NCBI RefSeq assembly: GCF_049686335.1
Contig: NZ_JBAVHX010000005.1
Coordinates: forward strand, 1-64,000
DNA length: 64,000 nt
From: Buttiauxella sp049686335
Lineage (GTDB): Bacteria > Pseudomonadota > Gammaproteobacteria > Enterobacterales > Enterobacteriaceae
Reading direction: 5' to 3'
In this document: positions 24,982 to 34,094 of the stretch, in pieces
Layout of the letters: every line of letters starts with the position of its first letter
Numbering within the stretch: position 1 is the stretch's first letter
Notes under the pieces: model-generated
The model's input: the letters and a program-made list of their open reading frames with translations, nothing else
What the model was told of the DNA's origin: nothing
Databases searched by the model: none
Position numbers and translations under genes: made by a program

Positions 24982-25812
24982 ATGATCATGATTACCTCGT
25001 TTGCCAACCCGCGAGTCGCGCAGGCATTTGTCGACTATATGGCGACGCAGGGCATTATCCTCGCGATTCAACAACACGAGCAAAGTGATGTCTGGCTGGC
25101 AAACGACAGCCACGAATCGCGTGTTCGAGCCGAGCTTGAGCAATTCCTTGCCAATCCTGCTGACCCACGTTATCTGGCTGCCAGCTGGAATACAGGTCAA
25201 ACCGGCAGTGGTTTGCATTACCAGCGTTACCCTTTCCTCGCGACGATTCGGCAAAAAGCGGGCCCCTTCACCATGGTTATCATGGCCGCCTGCGTGCTGG
25301 TGTTTTTAATGATGCAAGTCATGGGTGACCGCGCCGTGATGGTGTGGTTAGCCTGGCCGTATAAAGACAGCCTGCACTATGAACTGTGGCGCTATTTCAG
25401 CCACGCGCTGATGCACTTCTCAATTATGCATATCGCTTTCAACTTGCTGTGGTGGTGGTATCTCGGCGGCCCATTAGAAAAGCGCCTCGGCAGCGGAAAA
25501 CTAATCACCCTGACGCTGGTTTCAGCCTTACTAAGCGGCTTCGTGCAGGCCAAATTCGGTGGCCCACTTTTCGGTGGTTTATCGGGCGTGGTTTACGCTT
25601 TAATGGGTTATGTCTGGCTGCGTGGCGAACGTGACCCGGAGAGCGGCATCTATATGCAGCGCGGTCTTTTAGCCTTTGCGGTTCTGTGGATTGTGATAGG
25701 ATTTTTCGATGTCTTAGGAATGTCGATCGCCAATGCCGCTCACATTACCGGCCTGGTTGTGGGTCTTGCAATGGCGCTGGTTGATACTTTGCATGCGCGA
25801 AAACGAACATAG
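24982..25812 (+). CDS. glpG: Rhomboid intramembrane serine protease GlpG
   Basis: A 276-residue inner-membrane protease with a cytoplasmic N-terminal domain (about 1-60) and six transmembrane helices. The catalytic dyad is S201 (FGGLSGVVYALMGY) and H254 (NAAHITG); HALMHFSIMHIAFNLLWWWY holds the conserved HxxxN. Positions equal those of the E. coli enzyme. Confidence 0.98.
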   Translation: MIMITSFANPRVAQAFVDYMATQGIILAIQQHEQSDVWLANDSHESRVRAELEQFLANPADPRYLAASWNTGQTGSGLHYQRYPFLATIRQKAGPFTMVIMAACVLVFLMMQVMGDRAVMVWLAWPYKDSLHYELWRYFSHALMHFSIMHIAFNLLWWWYLGGPLEKRLGSGKLITLTLVSALLSGFVQAKFGGPLFGGLSGVVYALMGYVWLRGERDPESGIYMQRGLLAFAVLWIVIGFFDVLGMSIANAAHITGLVVGLAMALVDTLHARKRT

Positions 25813-25834
25813 CATTTCAGGAGAATAAAACAGC

Positions 25835-26593
25835 GTGAAGCAAACACAACGTCATGATGCGATTGTCGAACTGGTTAAAAAACAGGGTTATGTCAGCACC
25901 GAAGAGTTGGTCGAAGAGTTTGCTGTTAGCCCACAAACGATTCGTCGCGATCTGAACGATCTGGCAGAACAGAACCTGATCATGCGCCATCACGGTGGCG
26001 CTGCATTACCGTCGAGTTCGGTAAATACGCCGTGGCACGATCGCAAAGCGACGCAAACGGCAGAAAAAGAGCGCATCGCGCAGAAAGTTGCCAGTCAGAT
26101 CCCGAACGGTGCCACGCTGTTTATTGATATCGGCACCACTCCGGAAGCGGTGGCTCATGCGCTGCTTAATCACAGTAATTTGCGAGTCGTGACCAATAAC
26201 CTGAACGTGGCCAATACGCTCAAGGTGAAAGAGGATTTCCGCATTATTCTGGCGGGTGGCGAGTTGCGCAGCCGTGACGGCGGCATTATCGGCGAGGCGA
26301 CGCTCGATTTTATCTCTCAGTTCAGGCTGGATTTCGGCATTCTGGGGATTAGCGGCATCGACGGCGATGGCTCATTGCTGGAGTTTGATTACCATGAAGT
26401 CCGCACCAAGCGCGCGATTATTGAGAACTCACGCTGTGTGATGCTGGTTGTCGATCACTCAAAATTTGGTCGCAATGCGATGGTGAATCTTGGCAGCATT
26501 GCGCTGGTGGACGCGGTCTATACCGATATCATTCCGCCAGCAGGCGTGATGCAGGTGATTGCCGAGAATAATGTTCAACTGGAGTTGTGCTGA
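25835..26593 (+). CDS. glpR: Glycerol-3-phosphate regulon repressor GlpR
   Basis: A 252-residue DeoR-family repressor starting at GTG 25835 with a GGAG ribosome-binding site. N-terminal HTH (GYVSTEELVEEFAVSPQTIRRDLNDL) and a C-terminal sugar-phosphate sensor domain (DIGTTPEAVAHAL). It represses glpD and the other glp operons in the absence of glycerol-3-phosphate. Confidence 0.98.
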   Translation: MKQTQRHDAIVELVKKQGYVSTEELVEEFAVSPQTIRRDLNDLAEQNLIMRHHGGAALPSSSVNTPWHDRKATQTAEKERIAQKVASQIPNGATLFIDIGTTPEAVAHALLNHSNLRVVTNNLNVANTLKVKEDFRIILAGGELRSRDGGIIGEATLDFISQFRLDFGILGISGIDGDGSLLEFDYHEVRTKRAIIENSRCVMLVVDHSKFGRNAMVNLGSIALVDAVYTDIIPPAGVMQVIAENNVQLELC

Positions 26594-26602
26594 GATTGTT
26601 TT

Positions 26603-26690
26603 GCGGCGGATGACGCCTTTGGCTTATCCACCCTACGTTCAGAGCGGTAGGGCGGATAAGCGCAGCGTCAACCGCCACTGTTTATCCGCC
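26603..26690. repeat. REP-like palindrome pair between glpR and glgP
   Basis: GGCGGATGACGCC...GGCTTATCCACCCTACG faces an inverted unit, GTAGGGCGGATAAGCGCAGCGTCAACCGCC. It sits between convergent genes, as the other copies do. Confidence 0.75.
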
Positions 26691-26698
26691 CCGTCGCC

Positions 26699-29146
26699 TT
26701 ACAATCTCACCGGCTTAATATGCCAAATCTCATCGGCGTATTCCTGAATCGTCCTGTCTGACGAGAAATAACCCATGTTGGCAATATTGTGCATGGTGCG
26801 AATCGTCCACTCTTCTGGCTGGCGATACAGCTCATCTACCCTATCCTGACAGTCCACATAACTGCGGTAATCTGCCAGCACCTGATAGTGGTCACCAAAG
26901 TTAATCAATGAATCCAGCAGGTCGCGGTAACGCGTTGGCTCGCCGGGGCTGAACGTCCCGGTACCAATTTGCGTCAGCACCTGGTGCAGTTCCTCATCAC
27001 CTTCATAGTATTCACGTGGCTTATAGCCTTTACGCCGCAGCGCTTCGACCTCGTCCGCCGTATTACCAAAGATGAAGATATTATCTGCCCCAACGTGCTC
27101 CAGCATTTCTACGTTTGCCCCGTCGAGCGTGCCGATGGTCAGCGCGCCGTTAAGACCAAACTTCATGTTACTGGTGCCAGATGCCTCGGTTCCCGCTAAT
27201 GAAATTTGCTCAGAGAGATCAGCTGCCGGGATAATGATCTGCGCAAGACTGACGCTGTAGTTCGGGATGAACACCACTTTCAGACGATCTTTCACCACCG
27301 GATCGTTGTTGATCACCGCCGCCACATCATTGATGAGATGAATGATGTGTTTCGCCATGTAATACGCGGACGCCGCTTTACCGGCGAAGATATTCACGCG
27401 CGGTACCCAGTCAGCTGTAGGATCGGCCTTAATGCGGTTGTAGCGCGTAATCACATGCAGCACATTCATCAACTGGCGTTTGTACTCGTGAATACGTTTA
27501 ATTTGTACATCAAACAACGCATTCGGGTTCACCACCACATTCAGATGCTGGCCGATGTAACTTGCCAGGCGCTTCTTGTTAGCAAGCTTCGCCTTACGCA
27601 CATCCTGATTCACCGTCGGGTAATCAATATGCTGTTTCAGGTCGTTCAACTGGCTGAGATCGGTGCGCCAGGTGCGACCAATATTTTCATCCAGCACTTC
27701 TGAAAGCGGCGGGTTTGCCAGCGCCAGCCAGCGGCGCGGAGTCACACCGTTGGTTTTGTTGCAAAAACGCATCGGGAAGATAGCGGCAAAATCAGCGAAC
27801 AATGATTGCACCATCAGGTTCGAGTGCAGCTCAGAAACGCCATTTACCTTATGGCTGACCACGACCGCAAGCCACGCCATGCGAACTTTTCGTCCATTCG
27901 ATTCATCAATAATCGATGCGCGCCCCAACAAGCCGGTATCGTTCGGGTGCTGTTCTTGCAAGGTTTTCAGGAAGTAGTCGTTAATCTCAAAGATTATCTG
28001 CAAATGACGCGGCAGAATTTTGCCTAACATGTCCACCGGCCAGGTTTCCAGCGCTTCACTCATCAAAGTGTGGTTGGTATACGAGAAGGCCTGGCAGCAA
28101 ACTTCAAATGCATCTTCCCAGGTAAACTTATGCTCATCGATGAGCAAGCGCATCAGCTCAGGAATCGCTAACACCGGGTGCGTGTCATTAAGGTGGATGG
28201 CGATTTTATCCGCCAGATTGTCATAGGTTTTATGCAGTTGGTAATGGCGACTCAGAATATCCTGCACGGTCGAGGAGACAAGGAAATACTCCTGACGCAA
28301 ACGCAGCTCACGGCCTGAATAGGTCGAGTCATCCGGATAAAGTACCCGCGAAACGTTTTCTGAATGGTTCTTGTCTTCTACTGCCGCGAAATAGTCGCCC
28401 TGGTTAAATTTACCGAGGTTAATTTCGCTACTCGCCTGGGCATTCCACAAGCGCAGTGTGTTAGTGGCATCGGTATCGTAGCCCGGGATTATCTGGTCAT
28501 ACGCTACCGCCAAAATCTCTTCGGTTTCTACCCAACGGAATTTTTTAGCTTCCATTTGCACACGCCCACCAAATCGAACTTTGTAGCGCGTGTTGTGGCG
28601 TTTGAACTCCCACGGGTTGCCGTATTCGAGCCAGTAGTCGGGGGACTCTTTCTGGCGACCATCAACAATATTTTGCTTAAACATGCCGTAGTCGTAACGA
28701 ATACCGTAACCACGGCCAGGCAAACCCAGTGTCGCTAATGAATCGAGAAAACAGGCGGCGAGACGACCGAGCCCGCCATTACCGAGGCCGGGGTCGTTCT
28801 CTTCGTCAATCAACTCTTCAAGATCCAGCCCCATCTCTTCCAATGCGTTTTTGACATCTTCATAAATGCCTAACGAAAGCAGTGCGTTAGAGAGTGTGCG
28901 GCCAATCAGAAACTCCATCGACAGATAGTAAACCTGACGAACTTCCTGGGAAAGCTGAGCGCGGTTAGAGCGCAACCAACGCTCAACCAGGCGATCACGA
29001 ACGGCAAATAATGTGGCGTTCAGCCACTCATGTTTGTTGGCAATGGCGGGGTCCTTCCCTACCGTAAACATCAACTTATAGGCGATTGAGTGCTTTAAAG
29101 CCTCAATACTCAACGTGGGTGACGCATAAGAAAAGGGTGCGTTCAT
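26699..29146 (-). CDS. glgP: Glycogen phosphorylase
   Basis: An 815-residue GT35 enzyme that releases glucose-1-phosphate from glycogen. The start MNAPFSYASPTLS (ATG 29146) gives the E. coli length; the longer frame overlaps glgA out of frame. The pyridoxal lysine is in EASGTSNMKFGLNGAL. Last gene of the glycogen operon, 22 bp after glgA. It is a paralogue of malP in the same window. Confidence 0.98.
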   Translation of the reverse strand: MNAPFSYASPTLSIEALKHSIAYKLMFTVGKDPAIANKHEWLNATLFAVRDRLVERWLRSNRAQLSQEVRQVYYLSMEFLIGRTLSNALLSLGIYEDVKNALEEMGLDLEELIDEENDPGLGNGGLGRLAACFLDSLATLGLPGRGYGIRYDYGMFKQNIVDGRQKESPDYWLEYGNPWEFKRHNTRYKVRFGGRVQMEAKKFRWVETEEILAVAYDQIIPGYDTDATNTLRLWNAQASSEINLGKFNQGDYFAAVEDKNHSENVSRVLYPDDSTYSGRELRLRQEYFLVSSTVQDILSRHYQLHKTYDNLADKIAIHLNDTHPVLAIPELMRLLIDEHKFTWEDAFEVCCQAFSYTNHTLMSEALETWPVDMLGKILPRHLQIIFEINDYFLKTLQEQHPNDTGLLGRASIIDESNGRKVRMAWLAVVVSHKVNGVSELHSNLMVQSLFADFAAIFPMRFCNKTNGVTPRRWLALANPPLSEVLDENIGRTWRTDLSQLNDLKQHIDYPTVNQDVRKAKLANKKRLASYIGQHLNVVVNPNALFDVQIKRIHEYKRQLMNVLHVITRYNRIKADPTADWVPRVNIFAGKAASAYYMAKHIIHLINDVAAVINNDPVVKDRLKVVFIPNYSVSLAQIIIPAADLSEQISLAGTEASGTSNMKFGLNGALTIGTLDGANVEMLEHVGADNIFIFGNTADEVEALRRKGYKPREYYEGDEELHQVLTQIGTGTFSPGEPTRYRDLLDSLINFGDHYQVLADYRSYVDCQDRVDELYRQPEEWTIRTMHNIANMGYFSSDRTIQEYADEIWHIKPVRL

Positions 29147-29168
29147 ATCAGTGATTCCTGGTGGATGG

Positions 29169-30602
29169 CTACAGCAAACGTTGGTACAGATCGCGGTAGG
29201 AATGCGCCGCCACCTGCCAGCTAAAATCCATGCCCATCGCCTGACGTTGCACAAATCTCCACAACGACGGGCGGGACCACAACACGAAGGCACGCCTAAT
29301 CGCTCTTAACAGCGACCAGGCATTACTGTCTTCAAACACAAATCCACTGGCGATACCGTCAGCCAGGTTTTCCAGTGAGCTATCCGAAACCGTATCGGCA
29401 AGCCCACCCGTGCGCCGCACCAGCGGCAAAGTGCCATATTTGAGACCATACAGTTGTGTCAGACCACAAGGTTCAAAACGGCTTGGCACCAGTATCACAT
29501 CAGCCCCGCCCATAATCCGGTGCGAGAATGCTTCGTGATAACCGATTTGAACCCCAACTTGCCCCGGATGCTCCGCCGCCGCCGCAAGGAAACCTTCCTG
29601 CATCACCGAGTCACCTGCCCCCAGCAACGCCAGTTGCCCGCCTTGCTCGAGTAAACCCGGCAACGCCTCCAGCACCAAATCCAAACCTTTCTGGCTGGTC
29701 AAACGGCTCACCACTGCAAACAGCGGCGCTTTGTCGTTAACCTTCAGCCCCATCGCTACTTGCAACTGACGCTTGTTCTCCGCCTTTTCTTCCAGCGTGT
29801 CGCGGGTGTAACGCGAAGCCAGAAGTAAGTCATGTGCCGGATCCCAAATTTTTTCGTCCACCCCGTTGAGGATGCCGGACAATCGCCCCTCGCGGTGACG
29901 CTGACGTAAAAGCCCTTCCATGCCATAGGCAAATTGCGGTTCGGTTATCTCTCGGGCATAAGTCGGGCTGACTGCCGTAATATGATCAGCATAATAAAGA
30001 CCGGCTTTCAAGTACGAAATTTGACCATTAAACTCCAGACCGTTTATGTCATAGAACGACCATGGCAGGTCAATTTCATGCATATGATGCGCGAAAAACA
30101 GCCCCTGGTACGCCAGGTTGTGCACGGTAAAGACCGACTTTGCCGGACGACCACGCGCTTCCAGATAGGCTGGCACCAGGCCCGCGTGCCAGTCATGTGC
30201 ATGCACAATATCCGGATGCCAGAAGGGATCCAGGCCACATGCCATCTCCGCACCCACCCATCCTAAAAGGGCAAAACGGTGCACGTTATCGGTGTACGCG
30301 AACTGATTGGTATCGTGATACGGGCTACCCGGGCGATCGTACAAATGTGGTGCGTCAATGAGGTAAATCCCCACGCCGTTGAAGTGGCCATATAACAAAG
30401 TCATATGACCCGCGAAGGTGTCGCGATGGGCGACAACTTGCGCGTCCACGATGCCACGACGAATGTCAGGGAAAGCGGGCAGCAAAACTCGCGTTTCTAC
30501 ACCGCCTGCGATTTGCGCCGCAGGCAGCGCACCGATTACATCCGCCAAACCACCTGTTTTCAGCAGTGGAAAAATTTCAGAACATACATGTAAAACCTGC
30601 AT
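29169..30602 (-). CDS. glgA: Glycogen synthase GlgA
   Basis: A 477-residue GT5 enzyme that transfers glucose from ADP-glucose to glycogen. N-terminal KTGGL ADP-glucose motif (PLLKTGGLADVIGALP), FTVHNLAYQG and the C-terminal EPCGLTQLYGLKYG. Same length as the E. coli enzyme. Separated from glgC by 211 bp that hold an ERIC element. Confidence 0.98.
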   Translation of the reverse strand: MQVLHVCSEIFPLLKTGGLADVIGALPAAQIAGGVETRVLLPAFPDIRRGIVDAQVVAHRDTFAGHMTLLYGHFNGVGIYLIDAPHLYDRPGSPYHDTNQFAYTDNVHRFALLGWVGAEMACGLDPFWHPDIVHAHDWHAGLVPAYLEARGRPAKSVFTVHNLAYQGLFFAHHMHEIDLPWSFYDINGLEFNGQISYLKAGLYYADHITAVSPTYAREITEPQFAYGMEGLLRQRHREGRLSGILNGVDEKIWDPAHDLLLASRYTRDTLEEKAENKRQLQVAMGLKVNDKAPLFAVVSRLTSQKGLDLVLEALPGLLEQGGQLALLGAGDSVMQEGFLAAAAEHPGQVGVQIGYHEAFSHRIMGGADVILVPSRFEPCGLTQLYGLKYGTLPLVRRTGGLADTVSDSSLENLADGIASGFVFEDSNAWSLLRAIRRAFVLWSRPSLWRFVQRQAMGMDFSWQVAAHSYRDLYQRLL

Positions 30603-30680
30603 TATCGCTCCCGTATGGAAAATCGTGGCGCTCTCTTAATGAATGTCAGGCGCGCCACACATGGGTCAATCCCATCCTCA

Positions 30681-30813
30681 GATACCCTCAAACCCTAAAT
30701 AATTCGCGTTGAAGGAAGGCGGCAAGAGAGTGAGTCCCGATGAGCTTACTGAAGTAAGTGATTCGGGCGAGCAAACGTAGCCAACGCACCAGCAACTTGA
30801 AATATAACGGGTT
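30681..30813. repeat. ERIC element between glgC and glgA
   Basis: About 133 bp, beginning GATACCCTCAAACCCTAAAT, with the central palindrome GAGTCCCGATGAGCTTACTG, AAGTAAGTGATTCGGGCGAG and the end CAACTTGAAATATAACGGG. It abuts the glgC stop codon. It would be transcribed within the operon mRNA and fold into a long hairpin. Confidence 0.9.
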
Positions 30814-32097
30814 TTAACCATGCAATTTGGCCAGCATCTCCCGGGTTACAAGCACAATACCTTCTTCTGAACGGTAGAAACGGCGTGCATCTTCTTCGGC
30901 GTTTTCCCCAACGACCATGCCTTCAGGAATGACGCAAGCGCGGTCGATAATGCAACGACGCAAACGGCAAGAGCGGCCAACCTGAACATCAGGTAGCAAT
31001 ACTGAAGAGTCAATGTTGCAAAACGAGTTGATGCGCACACGCGGGAACAGCACCGACTGAACCACCACGGAACCCGAAATAATGCAGCCGCCAGAAACCA
31101 AAGAGTTCAGCGTCATGCCGTGGCTGCCGGAGCGGTCTTGTACAAATTTCGCCGGAGGCAACGGTTCCATATGAGTACGGATCGGCCAATCCCGGTCGTA
31201 CATATCCAGCTCTGGCGTGACCGAAGCGAGGTCGAGGTTGGCTTTCCAGTAGGCTTCCAGCGTCCCGACATCGCGCCAGTATGGCTCGGCATCCGGGTCA
31301 GACTGCACGCAAGAAAGCGGGAATGGATGGGCGAATGCCGAGCCGGATTTCATGACGTACGGAATGATATCTTTCCCGAAATCGTGGCTTGAGTTTTCGT
31401 CTTTGTCGTCGGCTTCCAGCAGTTCGTACAGGTAATCGGCGTCGAAAACGTAGATCCCCATGCTGGCTAACGCTTTGCTATCGTCACCTGGCATCGAAGG
31501 CGGATTGGCCGGTTTTTCAACAAATTCAATGATCTTTTCTTCGTTATCCACCGCCATCACACCAAACGCCGAGGCTTCATGCAGCGGCACAGGCATACAC
31601 GCCACCGTACAGCGCGCGCCTTTTTCGACGTGGTCAATCAACATGCGCGAGTAGTCTTGCTTATAGATATGGTCACCCGCGAGGATCACCACGTACTCCG
31701 CTTTGTATCGGCGAATAATGTCGAGGTTTTGCGTCACCGCATCCGCTGTACCGCGATACCAGTTTTCACCGTGTACACGCTGCTGCGCCGGAAGCAAATC
31801 AACAAACTCGTTCATCTCTTCACTGAAAAACGACCAGCCACGCTGAATATGTTGCACCAGCGTATGTGACTGGTATTGGGTAATAACGCCGATACGGCGA
31901 ATACCCGAGTTAATGCAATTCGACAGCGCGAAATCGATAATACGGAACTTGCCACCAAAGTGGACGGCAGGCTTGGCGCGCGTTGAGGTTAAATCTTTCA
32001 ATCGGGTACCGCGCCCACCAGCCAGAATCAGGGCGACAGATTTATTTGGCAGTTGTCTTGCCAACATCAGAGGATCGTTCTTATCAAGCCTAACCAT
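30814..32097 (-). CDS. glgC: Glucose-1-phosphate adenylyltransferase
   Basis: A 427-residue ADP-glucose pyrophosphorylase, the regulated step of glycogen synthesis. Nucleotide-binding motif LILAGGRGTRLKDLT, substrate region EFVEKPANPP and a C-terminal beta-helix. The start MVRLDKNDPLMLARQLP fits E. coli. The C-terminus (REMLAKLHG) is a few residues shorter than in E. coli; the stop lies directly at the ERIC element. Confidence 0.97.
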   Translation of the reverse strand: MVRLDKNDPLMLARQLPNKSVALILAGGRGTRLKDLTSTRAKPAVHFGGKFRIIDFALSNCINSGIRRIGVITQYQSHTLVQHIQRGWSFFSEEMNEFVDLLPAQQRVHGENWYRGTADAVTQNLDIIRRYKAEYVVILAGDHIYKQDYSRMLIDHVEKGARCTVACMPVPLHEASAFGVMAVDNEEKIIEFVEKPANPPSMPGDDSKALASMGIYVFDADYLYELLEADDKDENSSHDFGKDIIPYVMKSGSAFAHPFPLSCVQSDPDAEPYWRDVGTLEAYWKANLDLASVTPELDMYDRDWPIRTHMEPLPPAKFVQDRSGSHGMTLNSLVSGGCIISGSVVVQSVLFPRVRINSFCNIDSSVLLPDVQVGRSCRLRRCIIDRACVIPEGMVVGENAEEDARRFYRSEEGIVLVTREMLAKLHG

Positions 32098-32111
32098 GAC
32101 TGACTCCTTTT

Positions 32112-34094
32112 TTATGACTTCTGGAATACGCAGACTCCGTGCGCCGGACCATGCCATACAGCCATCACCACCGGGTTGTCTTCACCGGCAAACGGAGGAA
32201 TGGCGCGCCATTCCCCTTCGGGTAGTACGATGTCGGCCACTTCTTCGGTAGCGTTAATCGTAATAAGCCAACGTTCTGAAAGCTGGATTTGCAGGCGATG
32301 AACGCCGTTTTCCCACTCGTCAGCACTCAGAGGCTGAGCCTCTTTATTCCACCAGCGCACATTGCCATCACCGTCCTCCCACCAGACGTTTCGGGTAAGT
32401 GCCGGAATCGTCTTGCGTAGATGAATCAATGCCGCGGTAAATGTGGTTAAGCCATCGTTACAATGCTCCCAGTCAAGCCATGTCAGTTGGTTATCCTGGC
32501 AATAAGCGTTGTTATTACCGTGCTGGCTGTGACCATGTTCGTCACCGGCCAAAAGCATCGGCGTCCCCTGGGAAAGCAGTAACAATGTCAGTAAGGCGTG
32601 AACACTGTCGCGCCGCCGTTCTTTGATATACAACGAGGCTTCCAGCCCTTCGAAGCCGTAGTTATTACTGTAGTTATTGTTGGTGCCATCACGGTTGTCT
32701 TCGCCGTTCGCTTCATTGTGTTTTTGATTGAAGCTGACACAATCACGCAGCGTGAAACCATCATGCGCCGTGATTAAATTGATGCTGGTTGAAGGCTTAC
32801 GCTCGCCTCGACGATACACATCGCTCGAACCGGCAAAGCGGCACGCGAATCCTCCTAACGATAGATCTTGTCGCAGCCAGAAACGCCGCATGCCATCACG
32901 AAAATGGTCATTCCATTCCGCAAATAACGGCGGATAGTTGCCGACCTGATAACCGCCCGGGCCAATATCCCACGGTTCAGCAATCAGTTTTATTTGCGAC
33001 AACACCGGATCGTTTTTGATGGCTTCAAAAAGCGGTGCATCCTGGCGAAACTCCGGCGTACGCCCCATGATCGACGCCAAATCAAAACGGAAACCGTCAA
33101 CATGCAGGCTATCCACCCAGTAGCGCAGGCAATCCACGACCTGGTCGACCACCCCTGGGGTACTCAAATTCAACGTATTACCGCAACCCGTCCAGTTTTG
33201 GTAATCGCCATTCTCCATTAACCAATAATAGCTACGGTTATCGATTCCGCTTAGTGAGAGAGTCGGGCCATCGCGATCCAGCTCGGCACTGTGGTTGAGC
33301 ACAATGTCGAGAATCACCTCAATACCCGCGCTGTGTAGCGCTTTAATCGCACCTCGTAACTCATTGGCGGCATTGAGCGGATCGTGATTTACCGCGTAAT
33401 AACCTTCGACGGCATAGATGGAGCGCGGGTTATAGCCCCAGTAGTTGCTCAGTCCGAGATGTGAAACGCGCGGCTCGCTAACAAAATGTGCCACCGGCAA
33501 TAGCTCAAGCGCCGTGATCCCTAAGCGTTTGAAGTAGTTAATCATCACCGGATGGCCAAGTGCGGCGTAAGTTCCGCGCAATTCTTCGGGAATGCCTGGG
33601 TGAAGCAGCGTCAGACCGCGAACATGCGCTTCGTAAATTATGGTATCGCCCCACGCAGTGCGCGGATGTTCATCGTCTTCCCAGTCAAACTTATCCTGCA
33701 CCACCACGCATTTCGCCATATGCGGGGCGCTGTCTTCCAGATTCGGTTCGTCATAACCGCCATGCAAATGGGGATGATGTTCAACCCCACCCGCCACCAC
33801 GCGGGCGCAAGGGTCGAGCAGCAATTTGGCCGGGTTAAATCGGTGGCCGTTTTGCGGTTCCCACGGCCCATGCACGCGGTAGCCGTACTTCAAACCAGGT
33901 CTGGCGTTAGGCAAATACCCGTGCCAGATGTCGCCGGTTCGTACCGGTAAATCATAGCGTTGCTCGTGGCCATGCTCGTCGAACACGCACAGTTCGACTT
34001 TATGAGCATGGGCGGAAAACAGAGTGAAATTCACCCCTTTCCCGTCGTAGTACGAGCCGTACGGCGCGGAATTCCCAGCGCTGAGTTGAGTCAT
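32112..34094 (-). CDS. glgX: Glycogen debranching enzyme GlgX
   Basis: A 660-residue GH13 enzyme that hydrolyses alpha-1,6 branches of phosphorylase-limit glycogen. An N-terminal CBM48-like domain is followed by the GH13 barrel with VILDIVLNHSAE, nucleophile Asp in DGFRFDLASIMG, Glu in LIAEPWDIGPGGYQ and ITAHDGFTLRD. The start overlaps the glgB stop by 4 bases. Confidence 0.98.
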   Translation of the reverse strand: MTQLSAGNSAPYGSYYDGKGVNFTLFSAHAHKVELCVFDEHGHEQRYDLPVRTGDIWHGYLPNARPGLKYGYRVHGPWEPQNGHRFNPAKLLLDPCARVVAGGVEHHPHLHGGYDEPNLEDSAPHMAKCVVVQDKFDWEDDEHPRTAWGDTIIYEAHVRGLTLLHPGIPEELRGTYAALGHPVMINYFKRLGITALELLPVAHFVSEPRVSHLGLSNYWGYNPRSIYAVEGYYAVNHDPLNAANELRGAIKALHSAGIEVILDIVLNHSAELDRDGPTLSLSGIDNRSYYWLMENGDYQNWTGCGNTLNLSTPGVVDQVVDCLRYWVDSLHVDGFRFDLASIMGRTPEFRQDAPLFEAIKNDPVLSQIKLIAEPWDIGPGGYQVGNYPPLFAEWNDHFRDGMRRFWLRQDLSLGGFACRFAGSSDVYRRGERKPSTSINLITAHDGFTLRDCVSFNQKHNEANGEDNRDGTNNNYSNNYGFEGLEASLYIKERRRDSVHALLTLLLLSQGTPMLLAGDEHGHSQHGNNNAYCQDNQLTWLDWEHCNDGLTTFTAALIHLRKTIPALTRNVWWEDGDGNVRWWNKEAQPLSADEWENGVHRLQIQLSERWLITINATEEVADIVLPEGEWRAIPPFAGEDNPVVMAVWHGPAHGVCVFQKS

